From Arthrobacter sp. AQ5-05 (GTDB taxonomy: Bacteria; Actinomycetota; Actinomycetes; Actinomycetales; Micrococcaceae), in contig NZ_QMKQ01000002.1 in NCBI RefSeq assembly GCF_003287975.1, positions 124,001-188,000 of the forward strand: 64,000 nucleotides of DNA, in the 5' to 3' direction. The notes beneath the pieces are model-generated. The model was not told the origin of the DNA and made no database searches. It saw only the letters and a list, made by a program, of their open reading frames with translations. Made by a program: the position numbers and the translations under genes. Below are positions 8,346 through 17,076 of the stretch, one piece after another. Numbering within the stretch: the first letter of the stretch is position 1; each line of letters starts with the position of its first letter.

Positions 8346-11279
8346 GTGGCACTGGAACTTGGGGTGACGGGCCCGGAACTCGTGGGGAGGGCGACGGAGC
8401 TCGATGACATCGGCGCGTCCTTGGAGGCGGCGATATCCGGTGCCGCCTGCATCCTGGTGGTCTCCGGAGACCCCGGTGTCGGGAAGACCGCGCTCGTGCA
8501 GCACGCCTGCGCGGCGGTCTCCTCCGAGATGTGGATCCTGGCAGGGGCCGCACTGCCGCTGGCCTCCATCACCGTCCCGTTCCTGCCACTGCGCTCGGCC
8601 ATCCGCAGGGCCCCGGTTCTCGAGGGGATCCCGACCCCCGGCCTTGGGCCCGGAGGATGGGCGGCCAACGACGTGATTGTCGCGATCGATGACTGGTTGA
8701 CCCAGCTGTGCCTGTTACGGCCCGTGGCGCTGGTCGTCGATGACCTGCAATGGGCGGACCAGGGCACCTTGGATGCGCTGATGTACCTCATCGCCGGGCC
8801 CGCGGACCGCCGCCTGGCCATCCTGGCGACCCTACGCAGCGGCGAGCTGGGGGAACTGCATCCTCTGCAGCGCTGGCTGGCCGACATCCGGCGCATGCCC
8901 CGGATCTCCTGGGTGGCGCTGGAGCCGCTGGACCGCACCTCGACCGGAGCCCAGATTGCCCAGGCCATGGGATCCGCCCCGCACCAGTCGCTGGTGCAAG
9001 AGGTTTTTTCACGCACCGCCGGAAACGCCTACCTCAACCGGCTCATGGTCAGCGGCCTGCGCCCCGAGACCAGGCACCTGCCCCGGACGCTGCCCGAGGA
9101 CCTCAAGTCGGCCGTACTGCGGTCCTGGCGCGGCATGTCCGACGGCGCGCGGCAGCTGACCCAGCTCATGGCCGTGGGCGGTCGTCCCATCCGAGCCCAG
9201 GACCTGGCCGGCCTGTCGCAGCAGGCCGGGACCCAGCACGACGCCGCGGCCATCCTGCGGGAGACGACGGAGGCCGGGATCACCGAATGCTGGCCGGACG
9301 GGACGCACTGGTGGTTCCACCATCCGATGATCTCCGAGGTCCTGGAACAGGGAATGGAAAGCGGGCAGCGCCGGGACTGGCACGCGCTGTTCGCCGCCTA
9401 CGGGGCGCGACTGCTGGCCCAGGGAACCACCCCGGACTTCGAATTCATGGCGGCCCTTGCCCAGCACCACTACGATGCAGGGAACGTCGGCGAGTCCTAC
9501 CGCTGGACGCTGCGGGCCGTCGCGGCCGCGGGATCGGCCGGCGGGTCAAACGAGATCCTGCGCCTGTTGCATCGGGCGCTGGCCCTGCACGGACAGCTGC
9601 CGCAGGTCGATGAAAGCCGCGAGGAACTGTTGCATCGGTTGCGCACCGTTGCCGAGGCGGCCGGGGCCATGGAGGATGAACTCGATGCCTTGGACGCCCT
9701 GTTGGCGGAGCTTGACCCGGCCCGGCGGCCACTGGACGTCGCAGAGATGCTGGTGCGCCGCACGCTGGTGCGTTTTTCCTCGGGGCTCGAATTCCTCTCG
9801 GCCGATGCGCTGCTCCAGGCCGTCCGACTGGCTGAGGTTTCCCCCGAGAGCTGGCAATATGCCTATGCCCTGGCCGAGCTCGCCCATGTGGGCCTGTGGA
9901 AGGACGATCCCGACGCGCGCCGAATGGCCGCTACGGCGCTGGAGCTGGCCCGGAAGGCGGGAAACCCCCGGGCCCTGTCCTACGCACTGACGGCCAACTC
10001 CATGGCTGCGCTGCTCGGGGAACGCCCCGGCGAGGCACGCCTGCTGGCCGCCCAGGGTGCCGCGGCCGCCGCGCGGGCCCGGGATTTCTGGGCCCTTCTC
10101 CACGCGACGACCTGGCAGGCCAACGCGACCGAGGCCTGGACCAGCCAGGTGTTTGCCGACCTGATGCGCTCGGGCAGGCAGCAGATGGCCATGCTCGGCT
10201 CCCCGCACGTGTATCTCTCCAAGATGGCTGCGGACGAGGCCAGCAGCTACCTGTCCATCGGCCGCTGGCGCGAATGCAGGCAGGCCCTGCGCGTGGCACT
10301 GGGCGCGGACCCGGGCCCGCTGGGCGATGTTGCCGCCCGCCTGACCGCCGCCCGGCTGGCTGCCCTGCAGGGCAGCCAGGACGAGGCCAAGGCGCATCTG
10401 GCCCGTGCCGAGGAACTGTTCGCACACAAGTCCGGGTACAACAACCTCGACTTCGACGCGGTCCGCGCGGAGGTGCTCCTGGCCGACGGCGACCCTTCGG
10501 CGGCCTACCTCGCTGCCATGGCCGGGGCCGGCAAGGAGGGCCAGCCTCCGACCATGTGCGAGTGGCTGCTGCCGCTTGCGGCCCGCGCCCTGGCGGACAT
10601 GCTTCAGGGCGCCCGGGACGAGGGCGCCGACACCGCGGACATGCTTGCGTCCACCGACGAGCTGGTGGAACGATTCCCCTCCGTGCTGCGGGAATCGGGC
10701 AACGACACCCCGTTCTATGCGGCGCAGGTAGCCGCCTTCGAGTGGCTCTACCGCGCGGAGACCGGCAGGGCCCGCTCCGACGCCGGGAACGCTGCGCAGT
10801 GGATCGCCGCTGCCGAAGCCTGCCAGGGGGGATCCCTGCGCTGGGAGGAAGCCTACTGCTGCCGGCGGGCGGTGCAGGTGCTGCTGCTTCACGGCCATTC
10901 CGGCCACGGGCCCGCCACTTCGTACCTTCGCCGCGGGCTCGTCCTGGCCAACGAACTTCATGCACGTCCCATCCAGGACTCGCTGCTGGAAATCGCCGCC
11001 CGGGCCAGGATCGCCACCCACCAGCCAAGCATCGGGCAGGCACCCGACGGATCCATCGAGCTGCCGGGCCTCACGGCGCGCGAACGGGAGATCCTCGGCT
11101 ACGTCGTGGCCGGGCGCACCTATGGGGAAATCGCCCGGTCCCTGGTCATCAGCGAAAAGACCGTCAGCTCGCACATCTCAAACATGCTGCGCAAGACCGG
11201 CACCTCCAACCGCCTTGACCTCTCGCGCTTCGCGACCCGGCATGGACCGGAACCCACCGCGCCTGATGACCGACGCTGA
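8346..11279 (+). CDS. LAL-type LuxR-family transcriptional regulator 2
   Basis: 977 aa, GTG start. Architecture is collinear with LAL 1: PELVGRATEL at the start, Walker A GDPGVGKTA (41-49), Walker B VALVVDDLQWAD, conserved WWFHHPM and WTLRAV segments in the helical middle, and a C-terminal LuxR helix-turn-helix (LTAREREIL to TSNRLDLSRF, about 907-962). By eye the two proteins match at more than half of positions throughout, so this is a full-length tandem paralogue. It is divergent from secreted peptide 2 and probably its activator. The LAL family is firm; the ligand and target are inference. Confidence 0.92.
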   Translation: MALELGVTGPELVGRATELDDIGASLEAAISGAACILVVSGDPGVGKTALVQHACAAVSSEMWILAGAALPLASITVPFLPLRSAIRRAPVLEGIPTPGLGPGGWAANDVIVAIDDWLTQLCLLRPVALVVDDLQWADQGTLDALMYLIAGPADRRLAILATLRSGELGELHPLQRWLADIRRMPRISWVALEPLDRTSTGAQIAQAMGSAPHQSLVQEVFSRTAGNAYLNRLMVSGLRPETRHLPRTLPEDLKSAVLRSWRGMSDGARQLTQLMAVGGRPIRAQDLAGLSQQAGTQHDAAAILRETTEAGITECWPDGTHWWFHHPMISEVLEQGMESGQRRDWHALFAAYGARLLAQGTTPDFEFMAALAQHHYDAGNVGESYRWTLRAVAAAGSAGGSNEILRLLHRALALHGQLPQVDESREELLHRLRTVAEAAGAMEDELDALDALLAELDPARRPLDVAEMLVRRTLVRFSSGLEFLSADALLQAVRLAEVSPESWQYAYALAELAHVGLWKDDPDARRMAATALELARKAGNPRALSYALTANSMAALLGERPGEARLLAAQGAAAAARARDFWALLHATTWQANATEAWTSQVFADLMRSGRQQMAMLGSPHVYLSKMAADEASSYLSIGRWRECRQALRVALGADPGPLGDVAARLTAARLAALQGSQDEAKAHLARAEELFAHKSGYNNLDFDAVRAEVLLADGDPSAAYLAAMAGAGKEGQPPTMCEWLLPLAARALADMLQGARDEGADTADMLASTDELVERFPSVLRESGNDTPFYAAQVAAFEWLYRAETGRARSDAGNAAQWIAAAEACQGGSLRWEEAYCCRRAVQVLLLHGHSGHGPATSYLRRGLVLANELHARPIQDSLLEIAARARIATHQPSIGQAPDGSIELPGLTAREREILGYVVAGRTYGEIARSLVISEKTVSSHISNMLRKTGTSNRLDLSRFATRHGPEPTAPDDRR

Positions 11280-11299
11280 CCCGCCGGCGCTGTGGCGGG
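11280..11299. terminator. Small hairpin between LAL 2 and the AhpD-like gene
   Basis: CCCGCC (11280-11285) pairs with GGCGGG (11294-11299) between two convergent stop codons. It is short, so only a weak terminator call. Confidence 0.35.
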
Positions 11300-11303
11300 T
11301 ACG

Positions 11304-11897
11304 TCAGCCGACAGCGGCCCGGCGGGCTTCGATCGGATCGAGCAGGGCGCCGCGCATTTCCTCGCTGAGTTGCGGGGGCACATCAATCTCCACGGCCAGG
11401 GCCTGCAGGATCCGGCTGAGGTAGTTCCGGGCCGCCGCCGCGAGCGTGATGTCAACAATCTCCCGGTCGGTGAAGCCGAGGTCGCGCAATCGCCGGCTGT
11501 CTGACTCGTCCATGGCGGCCGAGTCGCCGCTGAGCTTCACGGCGTAATCCATCATCGCCACCTCGGCCTCGGCCAGGCCGGCGGAACGGTAGTCCGTGGC
11601 GATCCCCAGCAGTTCCCGCTCGTCGATGTACTTCAGGGCCTTGTTCCCGTGGGCCAGCCGGCAGTGCCGGGAGCCGATGCCCAGCGCCGCGGCCAGGGTG
11701 ACCAGTTCGTAGCGGCGCATGCCCATGGATTTGGTGATCGAGGACTGCAGGGCCTTCCACGCCTCAAAGGCCTCGGGGTTCAGGGCCAGGACCTTGGTGT
11801 GGCTCGGCACGTAGCCCAGCGCGGCGCGGTCCGCGGCGTAGGCTGCTGCGGTTGCGCCGACGGCCTCGGCCTCGCTGGTGGTCTGGAGAATGCCCAT
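11304..11897 (-). CDS. Carboxymuconolactone decarboxylase / AhpD-like (peroxidase-related) protein
   Basis: 197 aa. The ATG at 11895-11897 is chosen because GGAAGCAGGA lies just upstream; the open frame extends further without support. The all-helical CMD fold shows in ITKSMGMRRYELVTLAAAL and SRHCRLAHG. True AhpD has a CxxC pair. Here only the second Cys and the following His remain (HCRLAHG), as in the peroxidase-related subgroup, so a peroxidase or thiol-disulfide role is plausible but a classic AhpD activity is not assured. It is convergent with LAL 2 and followed by two membrane transporter genes on the same strand after a 142-base gap, so it is probably a separate unit. Confidence 0.8.
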   Translation of the reverse strand: MGILQTTSEAEAVGATAAAYAADRAALGYVPSHTKVLALNPEAFEAWKALQSSITKSMGMRRYELVTLAAALGIGSRHCRLAHGNKALKYIDERELLGIATDYRSAGLAEAEVAMMDYAVKLSGDSAAMDESDSRRLRDLGFTDREIVDITLAAAARNYLSRILQALAVEIDVPPQLSEEMRGALLDPIEARRAAVG

Positions 11898-12038
11898 GGC
11901 GTCCTGCTTCCTTGGTCCTTCGGATGTTCCTGTTTCATCCTGAGTGTAGAAGCGCCGGCCGCCGCGGCACATGGGGAAGATGCCCCATCTTCGCCGCCTG
12001 GGTGCGCCCGGCTTCCGTGCAAGGAAGCGGGCGCGCCA

Positions 12039-13028
12039 CTATTTGCGCAGGTGCCGGAACGTGCTGACGGGGATCGAGGCCAGCGACACCGCGGCCAGGG
12101 TGAGCAGCGTCCCGGCAATGGTCGCGGCATCGATGACGGTGCCGGGGGCCGGCACCAACACATCGATCAGCAGGGAGCCGAGAAGCTGACCGCAGATCAT
12201 TCCCAGCCCGGTCAAAAGGACCCCGAGGTGCTTGACCAGGAATGCCGATAGCCCGATGAACACGCAGCCCAACGGGCCGCCAAGGTAATACCACCACTCG
12301 GCGGGCAACGCCGCCGGAGGGCCGGTGGCCGGCATGCGCACCAGCAGCAGGATGGCCAGCAGGATCCCGCCAACCACGAAGTTCACCAGCGTCGCTGCCA
12401 CCGGCGTCCCGTAGGCCTGGGCCTGGACCCCGTTCATTGCGGCCTGGAACGCCATGAGAAAACCCACCACCAGGGGCACGGCCATGGGCACCAGCAACGT
12501 GGCGATGGCCCCGGCCGACCCCATCCGCGGGCCGACAGCCCAGATGACCCCGGCTATGGTCAGCCCGGCTCCCAGCGCCCGGATGGCGCTGACGCGCCGC
12601 CGGCCCCCGGGTCCGAAACCCAGGCCGTCGACCAGCAGGGAGCCCAGCGTCTGGCCCGTGACGATGGCGACCGTGAACAATGCGACGCCGACCAGTGGCA
12701 CGGTGAGCGTCTGGGAGATCACCACGAACGCACCGACGCAGCCGGCGGCCAGGTACCAGAGCGGGAAGCGCTTTTCCCGCAGGGCCCGTGGGATGGCCAG
12801 GGCCCCGGCCCGAGCCCCCGGCAGCGCAAGGGAGGCGATGGCCAGCAGGATGAGCCCGGTGGTGAAGCTGACCAGCGAGGCGGCGACCGGGTCCCCGAGC
12901 TTGGCGCCCAGGGCTCCGTTGATGCGGCTCTGGATCGGCATTGCCAGTCCGGCAAACACCGCCGTAGCCAGGTACAGGGGCATCAGCGAACGCTGGTCGG
13001 TCCGGGTGGCTGCTGTTGTTGGACTCAT
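12039..13028 (-). CDS. DMT-superfamily inner membrane transporter (DUF606/YdcZ type), copy 2
   Basis: 329 aa from the ATG at 13026-13028, which overlaps the stop of the upstream paralogue by 4 bases (ATGA). An in-frame ATG at 13049 is the alternative. About ten hydrophobic segments occur in two half repeats, each with an LPGAR- or GQTLGSLLVD-like motif typical of DUF606 proteins. The family belongs to the drug/metabolite transporter superfamily and is thought to move small solutes; no substrate is known. Coupling to the adjacent paralogue suggests the two act together, possibly as a heterodimer like paired small DMT proteins. Confidence 0.85.
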   Translation of the reverse strand: MSPTTAATRTDQRSLMPLYLATAVFAGLAMPIQSRINGALGAKLGDPVAASLVSFTTGLILLAIASLALPGARAGALAIPRALREKRFPLWYLAAGCVGAFVVISQTLTVPLVGVALFTVAIVTGQTLGSLLVDGLGFGPGGRRRVSAIRALGAGLTIAGVIWAVGPRMGSAGAIATLLVPMAVPLVVGFLMAFQAAMNGVQAQAYGTPVAATLVNFVVGGILLAILLLVRMPATGPPAALPAEWWYYLGGPLGCVFIGLSAFLVKHLGVLLTGLGMICGQLLGSLLIDVLVPAPGTVIDAATIAGTLLTLAAVSLASIPVSTFRHLRK

Positions 13029-14005
13029 GGTGTCTTTCGTGTCTTCCATCGTGGCCGGCCGTTGGGTTGCCAGGAGGCCACCAGGACCGCCAGCAGGGTG
13101 ACCAGTGTTCCAATGATTTCATTTCCGCCGACCTTCTCCGGCGTCAGGATCAGGTCCATCGCCAGGGATCCGACCAGTTGTCCGGTGACCAACCCGATTC
13201 CCAGCACCAGGGCGCCAAGCCGCGGCACCAGGGTGACCCCGGTGACCACGAACAGGATTCCCAGCGGCCCGGCAAGGTACATCCACCACAGCGGAACGGA
13301 GGTGAACCCGAACGATTCGATCTTCAGCAAGGCCACGATCGCCATGGCGATGAGCAGCCCGGCGGTGGAGGCCAGATAGTTGATGGCCGTGGCAGTGGTC
13401 GTGGACCCGTAGGCCTGACCGGCTCGGCCGTTCATCGATTGCTGGAAGCTCACCAAGAGGCCTGCCTCCATGGCCACGGCCAGGGAAACCCAGGCAAGCG
13501 GCGACTCGGCCGAGCGTGCACCGGTCCCCCAGGAGGCGATCACGGCGCCGACGACCAACAGCACCGCCCCGAGGATCCGGATGCGGGTCACGGGCTGCTT
13601 TCCGGCCGGGCTGAATCCGATCACGTCGATGACGATACTGGTCAGGGTCCTGGCACCGACCACGGCAACGGCGAAGAGCGCCAGGCCGATGTTGCTCACG
13701 CTCATGGCCTGGGCCACCATGTAGTACGCACCCACCAGCCCGGCCAGGAGGAACCAGCGCGGGATCTGGCGCTCGCGCCACACGGAACCGAATTTCTTCC
13801 AGCCCGCCCGGGCCCCGGGAAGCGCGATGCTTGCCACCACCAGGCAGGCCAGGGAGGTCAGTGCGCTGATCAACGCCGCCGCAAAGTAGCCGCCCAGGAA
13901 ACCCGCCGCGTTGGAGGTGATCAGCGCCTGCAGGGGCATCAACATGCCAGCCGAACCTGCCAACGCCAGCGGAACTGCGTGCGAGCGGGGTTCGGGGCGG
14001 GCCAC
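13025..14005 (-). CDS. DMT-superfamily inner membrane transporter (DUF606/YdcZ type), copy 1
   Basis: 326 aa. About ten hydrophobic helices occur in two homologous halves, with SIALPGARAGWKK in the first loop and GLVTGQLVGSLAMD in the second half. It is a tandem paralogue of the downstream gene and overlaps it by 4 bases. The first gene of the pair starts at 14005 behind a short leader. The transported compound cannot be inferred. Confidence 0.85.
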   Translation of the reverse strand: MARPEPRSHAVPLALAGSAGMLMPLQALITSNAAGFLGGYFAAALISALTSLACLVVASIALPGARAGWKKFGSVWRERQIPRWFLLAGLVGAYYMVAQAMSVSNIGLALFAVAVVGARTLTSIVIDVIGFSPAGKQPVTRIRILGAVLLVVGAVIASWGTGARSAESPLAWVSLAVAMEAGLLVSFQQSMNGRAGQAYGSTTTATAINYLASTAGLLIAMAIVALLKIESFGFTSVPLWWMYLAGPLGILFVVTGVTLVPRLGALVLGIGLVTGQLVGSLAMDLILTPEKVGGNEIIGTLVTLLAVLVASWQPNGRPRWKTRKTP

Positions 14006-14154
14006 GGCTCTCCTTGGGGACGGGGAATCTTCCTACTACTGAAACCTACTGTTAACCGTCTGCGGGCCCGGCATTGTGTCGTTCACAGCACAATGCGGGG
14101 CCCTGACCCCGTATTGGTGCATGGTCATGGACCCGTATGCGCCATGATGGATAC

Positions 14155-14382
14155 ATGGCAAAATCCGAAGCATTCCACCTCCAAATCCGCGACGAATCGA
14201 TCCGACTGGGCCAGCTGTTGAAGCTTGCCTCGTTCGCCGAAGACGGATTCCATGCAAAGCAGATGATCGAAGACGGGCTGGTGAAGGTCAACGGCGAGAT
14301 CGAAACCCGTCGCGGCGCCCAGATCCGCAACGGCGACACCGTGAGCGTCAATGGCGAATCCATCACGGTCGAGTCGGCATAG
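14155..14382 (+). CDS. S4-domain RNA-binding protein (YbcJ/RlbA type)
   Basis: 75 aa, ATG at 14155 (an upstream in-frame ATG at 14137 is possible but adds residues absent from the family). Nearly the whole protein is one S4 fold: IRLGQLLKLASFAEDG, AKQMIEDGLVKVNGE, RRGAQIRNGDTVSV. S4 domains bind structured RNA, often rRNA or tRNA. Stand-alone copies of this length are widespread and of poorly defined role, probably in ribosome or RNA handling. Confidence 0.88.
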   Translation: MAKSEAFHLQIRDESIRLGQLLKLASFAEDGFHAKQMIEDGLVKVNGEIETRRGAQIRNGDTVSVNGESITVESA

Positions 14383-14415
14383 CTCGCCGCATCGAACGGG
14401 TGGCGGCCAGCGGCC

Positions 14416-14700
14416 CTACCAGCTGACCGTCGCCAGCCCCTGCACTGCTTCCGGGCTCATGCCGGCGGCCCGCGCCGCGGCAACCAGGCTCCTGGCCTCC
14501 GCCAGCGCCGGGTCCTGAAGCGCCCGGCCCGCGTTCACCCGGGTTCCGTTGGCGCGCCCGGTGCCCACCAATCCGGCGCCCTCGAGTTCCCTAAAGGCCT
14601 TGTCCCTGGGTCCGGGCACGGGTCCACGGTCCCCGAGTGTTCCAGCTGACGCACCAGCGGGTTGCCCCGGCCGCGAAACCTCAGGGTGCCGGCACGGCAA
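14416..14700 (-). pseudogene. GntR-family regulator remnant, frameshifted
   Basis: The distal frame ends at 14416 and reads KAFRELEGAGLVGTGR, then NGTRV and a short helical tail, which is the end of a GntR winged helix of the short YtrA-like type. The matching preceding part (NPLVRQLEHSG, corresponding to the usual SVRQLA-LGVN segment) lies in another frame around 14650-14690. No start codon with a plausible N-terminal helix is found. The gene is therefore broken by at least one frameshift and probably truncated. Confidence 0.65.
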
Positions 14701-14740
14701 TCGGTTGATCGCGCGCGGTGCCCGCATCGTGGGCCACGCA

Positions 14741-14786
14741 CAAAAAACCTCCTGCTTGCACCAATGGTTCACGGCAAGCAGGAGGT
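14741..14786 (-). terminator. Intrinsic terminator of the esterase gene
   Basis: 13-bp perfect stem (14747-14759 with 14774-14786) followed on the minus strand by a TTTTTT run. It begins 38 bases after the esterase stop codon at 14824, a textbook rho-independent terminator. Confidence 0.9.
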
Positions 14787-14823
14787 CGTGTTCACGTCTT
14801 CTGCCCGACAGTCGCCGGTCGCA

Positions 14824-15492
14824 CTAGATCGAGGCGCCCTTGAGCACGACGTGGCTCAGGAATTCGTGGACGTGCGCCATTTCCTGGGCATTGACCGAGT
14901 GGAGCATGTTCGCATAGAGCACCTTGGTGACGTGCACGTCGGTGGTTGCCCAGGCGTGGGTGTAGTCGATCTTGTCCTGGGTGATGACCGGGTCGGCCTG
15001 GTCGCGTCCCCAGAACACCGGCTTCTTCATGTCCCTGAGCAGCTCGTCCTGGAAGAAGCCTTCGCCTTCTTCCGGCACGGCGAATCCCGACAGGCCGATG
15101 ACCGTGGAAATAGCCTGGGGCTGGTGGCGCAGCAGGGAGGTGGCCACGGCCATGCCCATGGAGAAGCCCAGGAGGCTCACCGAGGAGTGCTGCTTGGAGA
15201 CCGGCTCCAACCATTCCCACAGGTCGGCGATGGCCTTCTTGACGGCATCGAACGAGTAGTCGAGGTCCTGCATCAGCGGGAACCAGGTGTACCCGGGGCC
15301 CAAGGCCTGGGGCGCCCTCACCGATACCACGGTGAACTCCTCGGGCAGCATGGGGGCCAGGCCCATCAGGTCTTCTTCATTGGAGAGGTAACCGTGCAGA
15401 AGCACCAAAAGCGGGGTGCCGGTACGTTCGGCTTCCGGGCGGGACCAAATGACAGTGGGGTTCCAACTTGTTTCACTCACCAGACCAGTCAA
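14824..15492 (-). CDS. Alpha/beta hydrolase, phospholipase/carboxylesterase family
   Basis: 222 aa. The alpha/beta-hydrolase fold shows the oxyanion strand LLHGYLSNEED, the nucleophile elbow GFSMG with Ser111, an acidic residue in QADPVI and a catalytic His in MLHSVNAQE. Family members hydrolyse carboxylic esters or short-chain lysophospholipids in the cytoplasm; no signal peptide is present. It is a single-gene unit with its own terminator and is divergent from the SGNH hydrolase. Confidence 0.88.
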   Translation of the reverse strand: MTGLVSETSWNPTVIWSRPEAERTGTPLLVLLHGYLSNEEDLMGLAPMLPEEFTVVSVRAPQALGPGYTWFPLMQDLDYSFDAVKKAIADLWEWLEPVSKQHSSVSLLGFSMGMAVATSLLRHQPQAISTVIGLSGFAVPEEGEGFFQDELLRDMKKPVFWGRDQADPVITQDKIDYTHAWATTDVHVTKVLYANMLHSVNAQEMAHVHEFLSHVVLKGASI

Positions 15493-15570
15493 GCAGAAAT
15501 CCCTCTCCCCGGGGAATCCGGAAGAAACCTACGCTTAGGTAACTTACGTATTCTTTGGTAGGACTAAGTT

Positions 15571-16431
15571 GTGAACAACATCAGCGAGACCCCTTCCGTG
15601 GAAACCGCCGCCACCGGCTCCGCCCTTCATCCCTGGCGACGCTACGTGGCCCTGGGCGATTCCTTCACGGAGGGCATCGGCGATGTCGACCCACAGAGCC
15701 CAGGCGGCTACCGCGGCTGGGCGGACCGCGTGGCCGAACAGCTCAGCCACGGCATTGACGACTTTGCCTATGCCAACCTGGCCGTCCGTGGCCGGCTCAT
15801 CACCCGGATCTTTGACGAACAAGCCGGCCCCGCCCTCGAGCTCAAGCCCGATCTCATCAGCCTCTGCGCGGGCGGCAACGACGTCATCCGCCCCGGCGGG
15901 GACCCGGATGCCATTGCCGACAAGCTCGACGCCTTGATGCGCATCCTGGCTACGTCGAACGCAACCATCCTGCTTTTCACCGGACCCGACATCCGAGACA
16001 CCCCGGTGCTCGGCGGCATCCGCGGCAAGGTCGCGATCTACAACGAAAACGTCCGCACCATCGCCGCCCGCTACGACGCGGTGGTCGCCGACATGTGGTC
16101 CCTGCGCGAATTGCACGAACCGCGGATGTGGGCCGACGACCGCCTGCATTTCTCCCCCTTGGGCCACCACACGATTGCGGCCATGGCCCTTGACGCGCTG
16201 AACGTGCCGCACGACCTGCAGCACCTCGAACCCGGCGAGGTCGAGGTCAAGAACTGGCGCGAAGCCCGGCGCGACGACTTCATCTGGGCACGCGCGCACC
16301 TGGCACCCTGGGTCCTGCGCCGCATCCGGCACCAGTCCTCGGGCGATGGAATCTCAGCCAAGCGGCCGCTGGCCACGACGTTCACGGTGCCGCCACCCAA
16401 CGACTCGCTGGGCAACGGCCCGGCGATCTAG
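15571..16431 (+). CDS. SGNH/GDSL-family hydrolase
   Basis: 286 aa, GTG start. Block I GDSFTEG (residues 29-35, Ser31), the block III Asn in CAGGNDVIRPG and block V DDRLHFSPLGH provide the Ser/Gly/Asn/His set of SGNH esterases. There is no signal peptide, so it is likely intracellular. The GDSL order and spacing match the actinobacterial SGNH family often annotated as lysophospholipase-like; the substrate is unknown. The C-terminal ~50 residues beyond the catalytic His are extra and basic. Confidence 0.9.
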   Translation: MNNISETPSVETAATGSALHPWRRYVALGDSFTEGIGDVDPQSPGGYRGWADRVAEQLSHGIDDFAYANLAVRGRLITRIFDEQAGPALELKPDLISLCAGGNDVIRPGGDPDAIADKLDALMRILATSNATILLFTGPDIRDTPVLGGIRGKVAIYNENVRTIAARYDAVVADMWSLRELHEPRMWADDRLHFSPLGHHTIAAMALDALNVPHDLQHLEPGEVEVKNWREARRDDFIWARAHLAPWVLRRIRHQSSGDGISAKRPLATTFTVPPPNDSLGNGPAI

Positions 16432-16599
16432 GAGCGCGACGGCTCGACACCAGAACGGCATCCAACCATCAAAGGTGAGGTCACGGTCGGAAAACGTTTC
16501 CGGGTTTGAGGGCCACGGTTCACCGCTCCGTGATCTACTGGTGCAAAGCGAAGGATGTCCGCCGGCCCCACGGGCTGGCCCCACGAGAACGGCTGCCGC

Positions 16600-16986
16600 A
16601 TGAACTTCACCGAGGATTCCCTGGACGAGCAGGAATTTGTCGACTTTGGCACGGTGCAACCCGGCCCCTTCGGCGACTCGAATCCCATGAACGACCTGGT
16701 GGTTGGATTCGGTGTTTTCAGCGTGCTCTTCGCAATCGCCTTTGTGGCGGTGATCGGGTTCATTGTCTTTGTGGCCGTCCGGAACTACAAGGCCGGCAAG
16801 AACGCGGGCCTGGATCCATTCACCCTGCAAACCGAACTGGCGGTCCGCGCCGCAAAGTCGCAGATGCTGGCACCCCGGCAAAGCCGCGAACAACGCCTGG
16901 CCGAGCTCGAGGACCTGCTGGCCCGCCGGGTGATCACCTCCGAGGAACACCAACAGGCCCGGATGAAGATCCTGACCGAGGACTGA
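16600..16986 (+). CDS. Single-pass membrane protein with C-terminal SHOCT domain
   Basis: 128 aa from the ATG at 16600; an in-frame ATG at 16555 is possible. An acidic N-terminus is followed by a transmembrane helix (about 32-56), a basic stretch, and a ~30-residue SHOCT domain at the end (EQRLAELEDLLARRVITSEE). SHOCT modules are short helical oligomerisation segments found at protein ends. The role is unknown. Confidence 0.8.
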   Translation: MNFTEDSLDEQEFVDFGTVQPGPFGDSNPMNDLVVGFGVFSVLFAIAFVAVIGFIVFVAVRNYKAGKNAGLDPFTLQTELAVRAAKSQMLAPRQSREQRLAELEDLLARRVITSEEHQQARMKILTED

Positions 16987-16997
16987 AGGCAAAAAGA

Positions 16998-17041
16998 CGG
17001 CCGGGGCCCGAAGAAGCGTTCACTTCTTCGGGCCCCGGCCG
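16998..17041. terminator. Bidirectional terminator between the SHOCT gene and metX
   Basis: Perfect 19-bp stem (16998-17016 with 17023-17041) and 6-nt loop between two convergent stops. On the minus strand it is followed by TCTTTTT, so it mainly ends the metY-metX transcript. Confidence 0.88.
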
Positions 17042-17076
17042 CTTGCCCGCACCGCGGATGTGCGGGCGAGGTTGCG

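Noticed and set aside
12719-14005. Other-frame proteins over the two DUF606 genes
   Set aside because: They lack hydrophobic periodicity and are out of frame with convincing membrane proteins.
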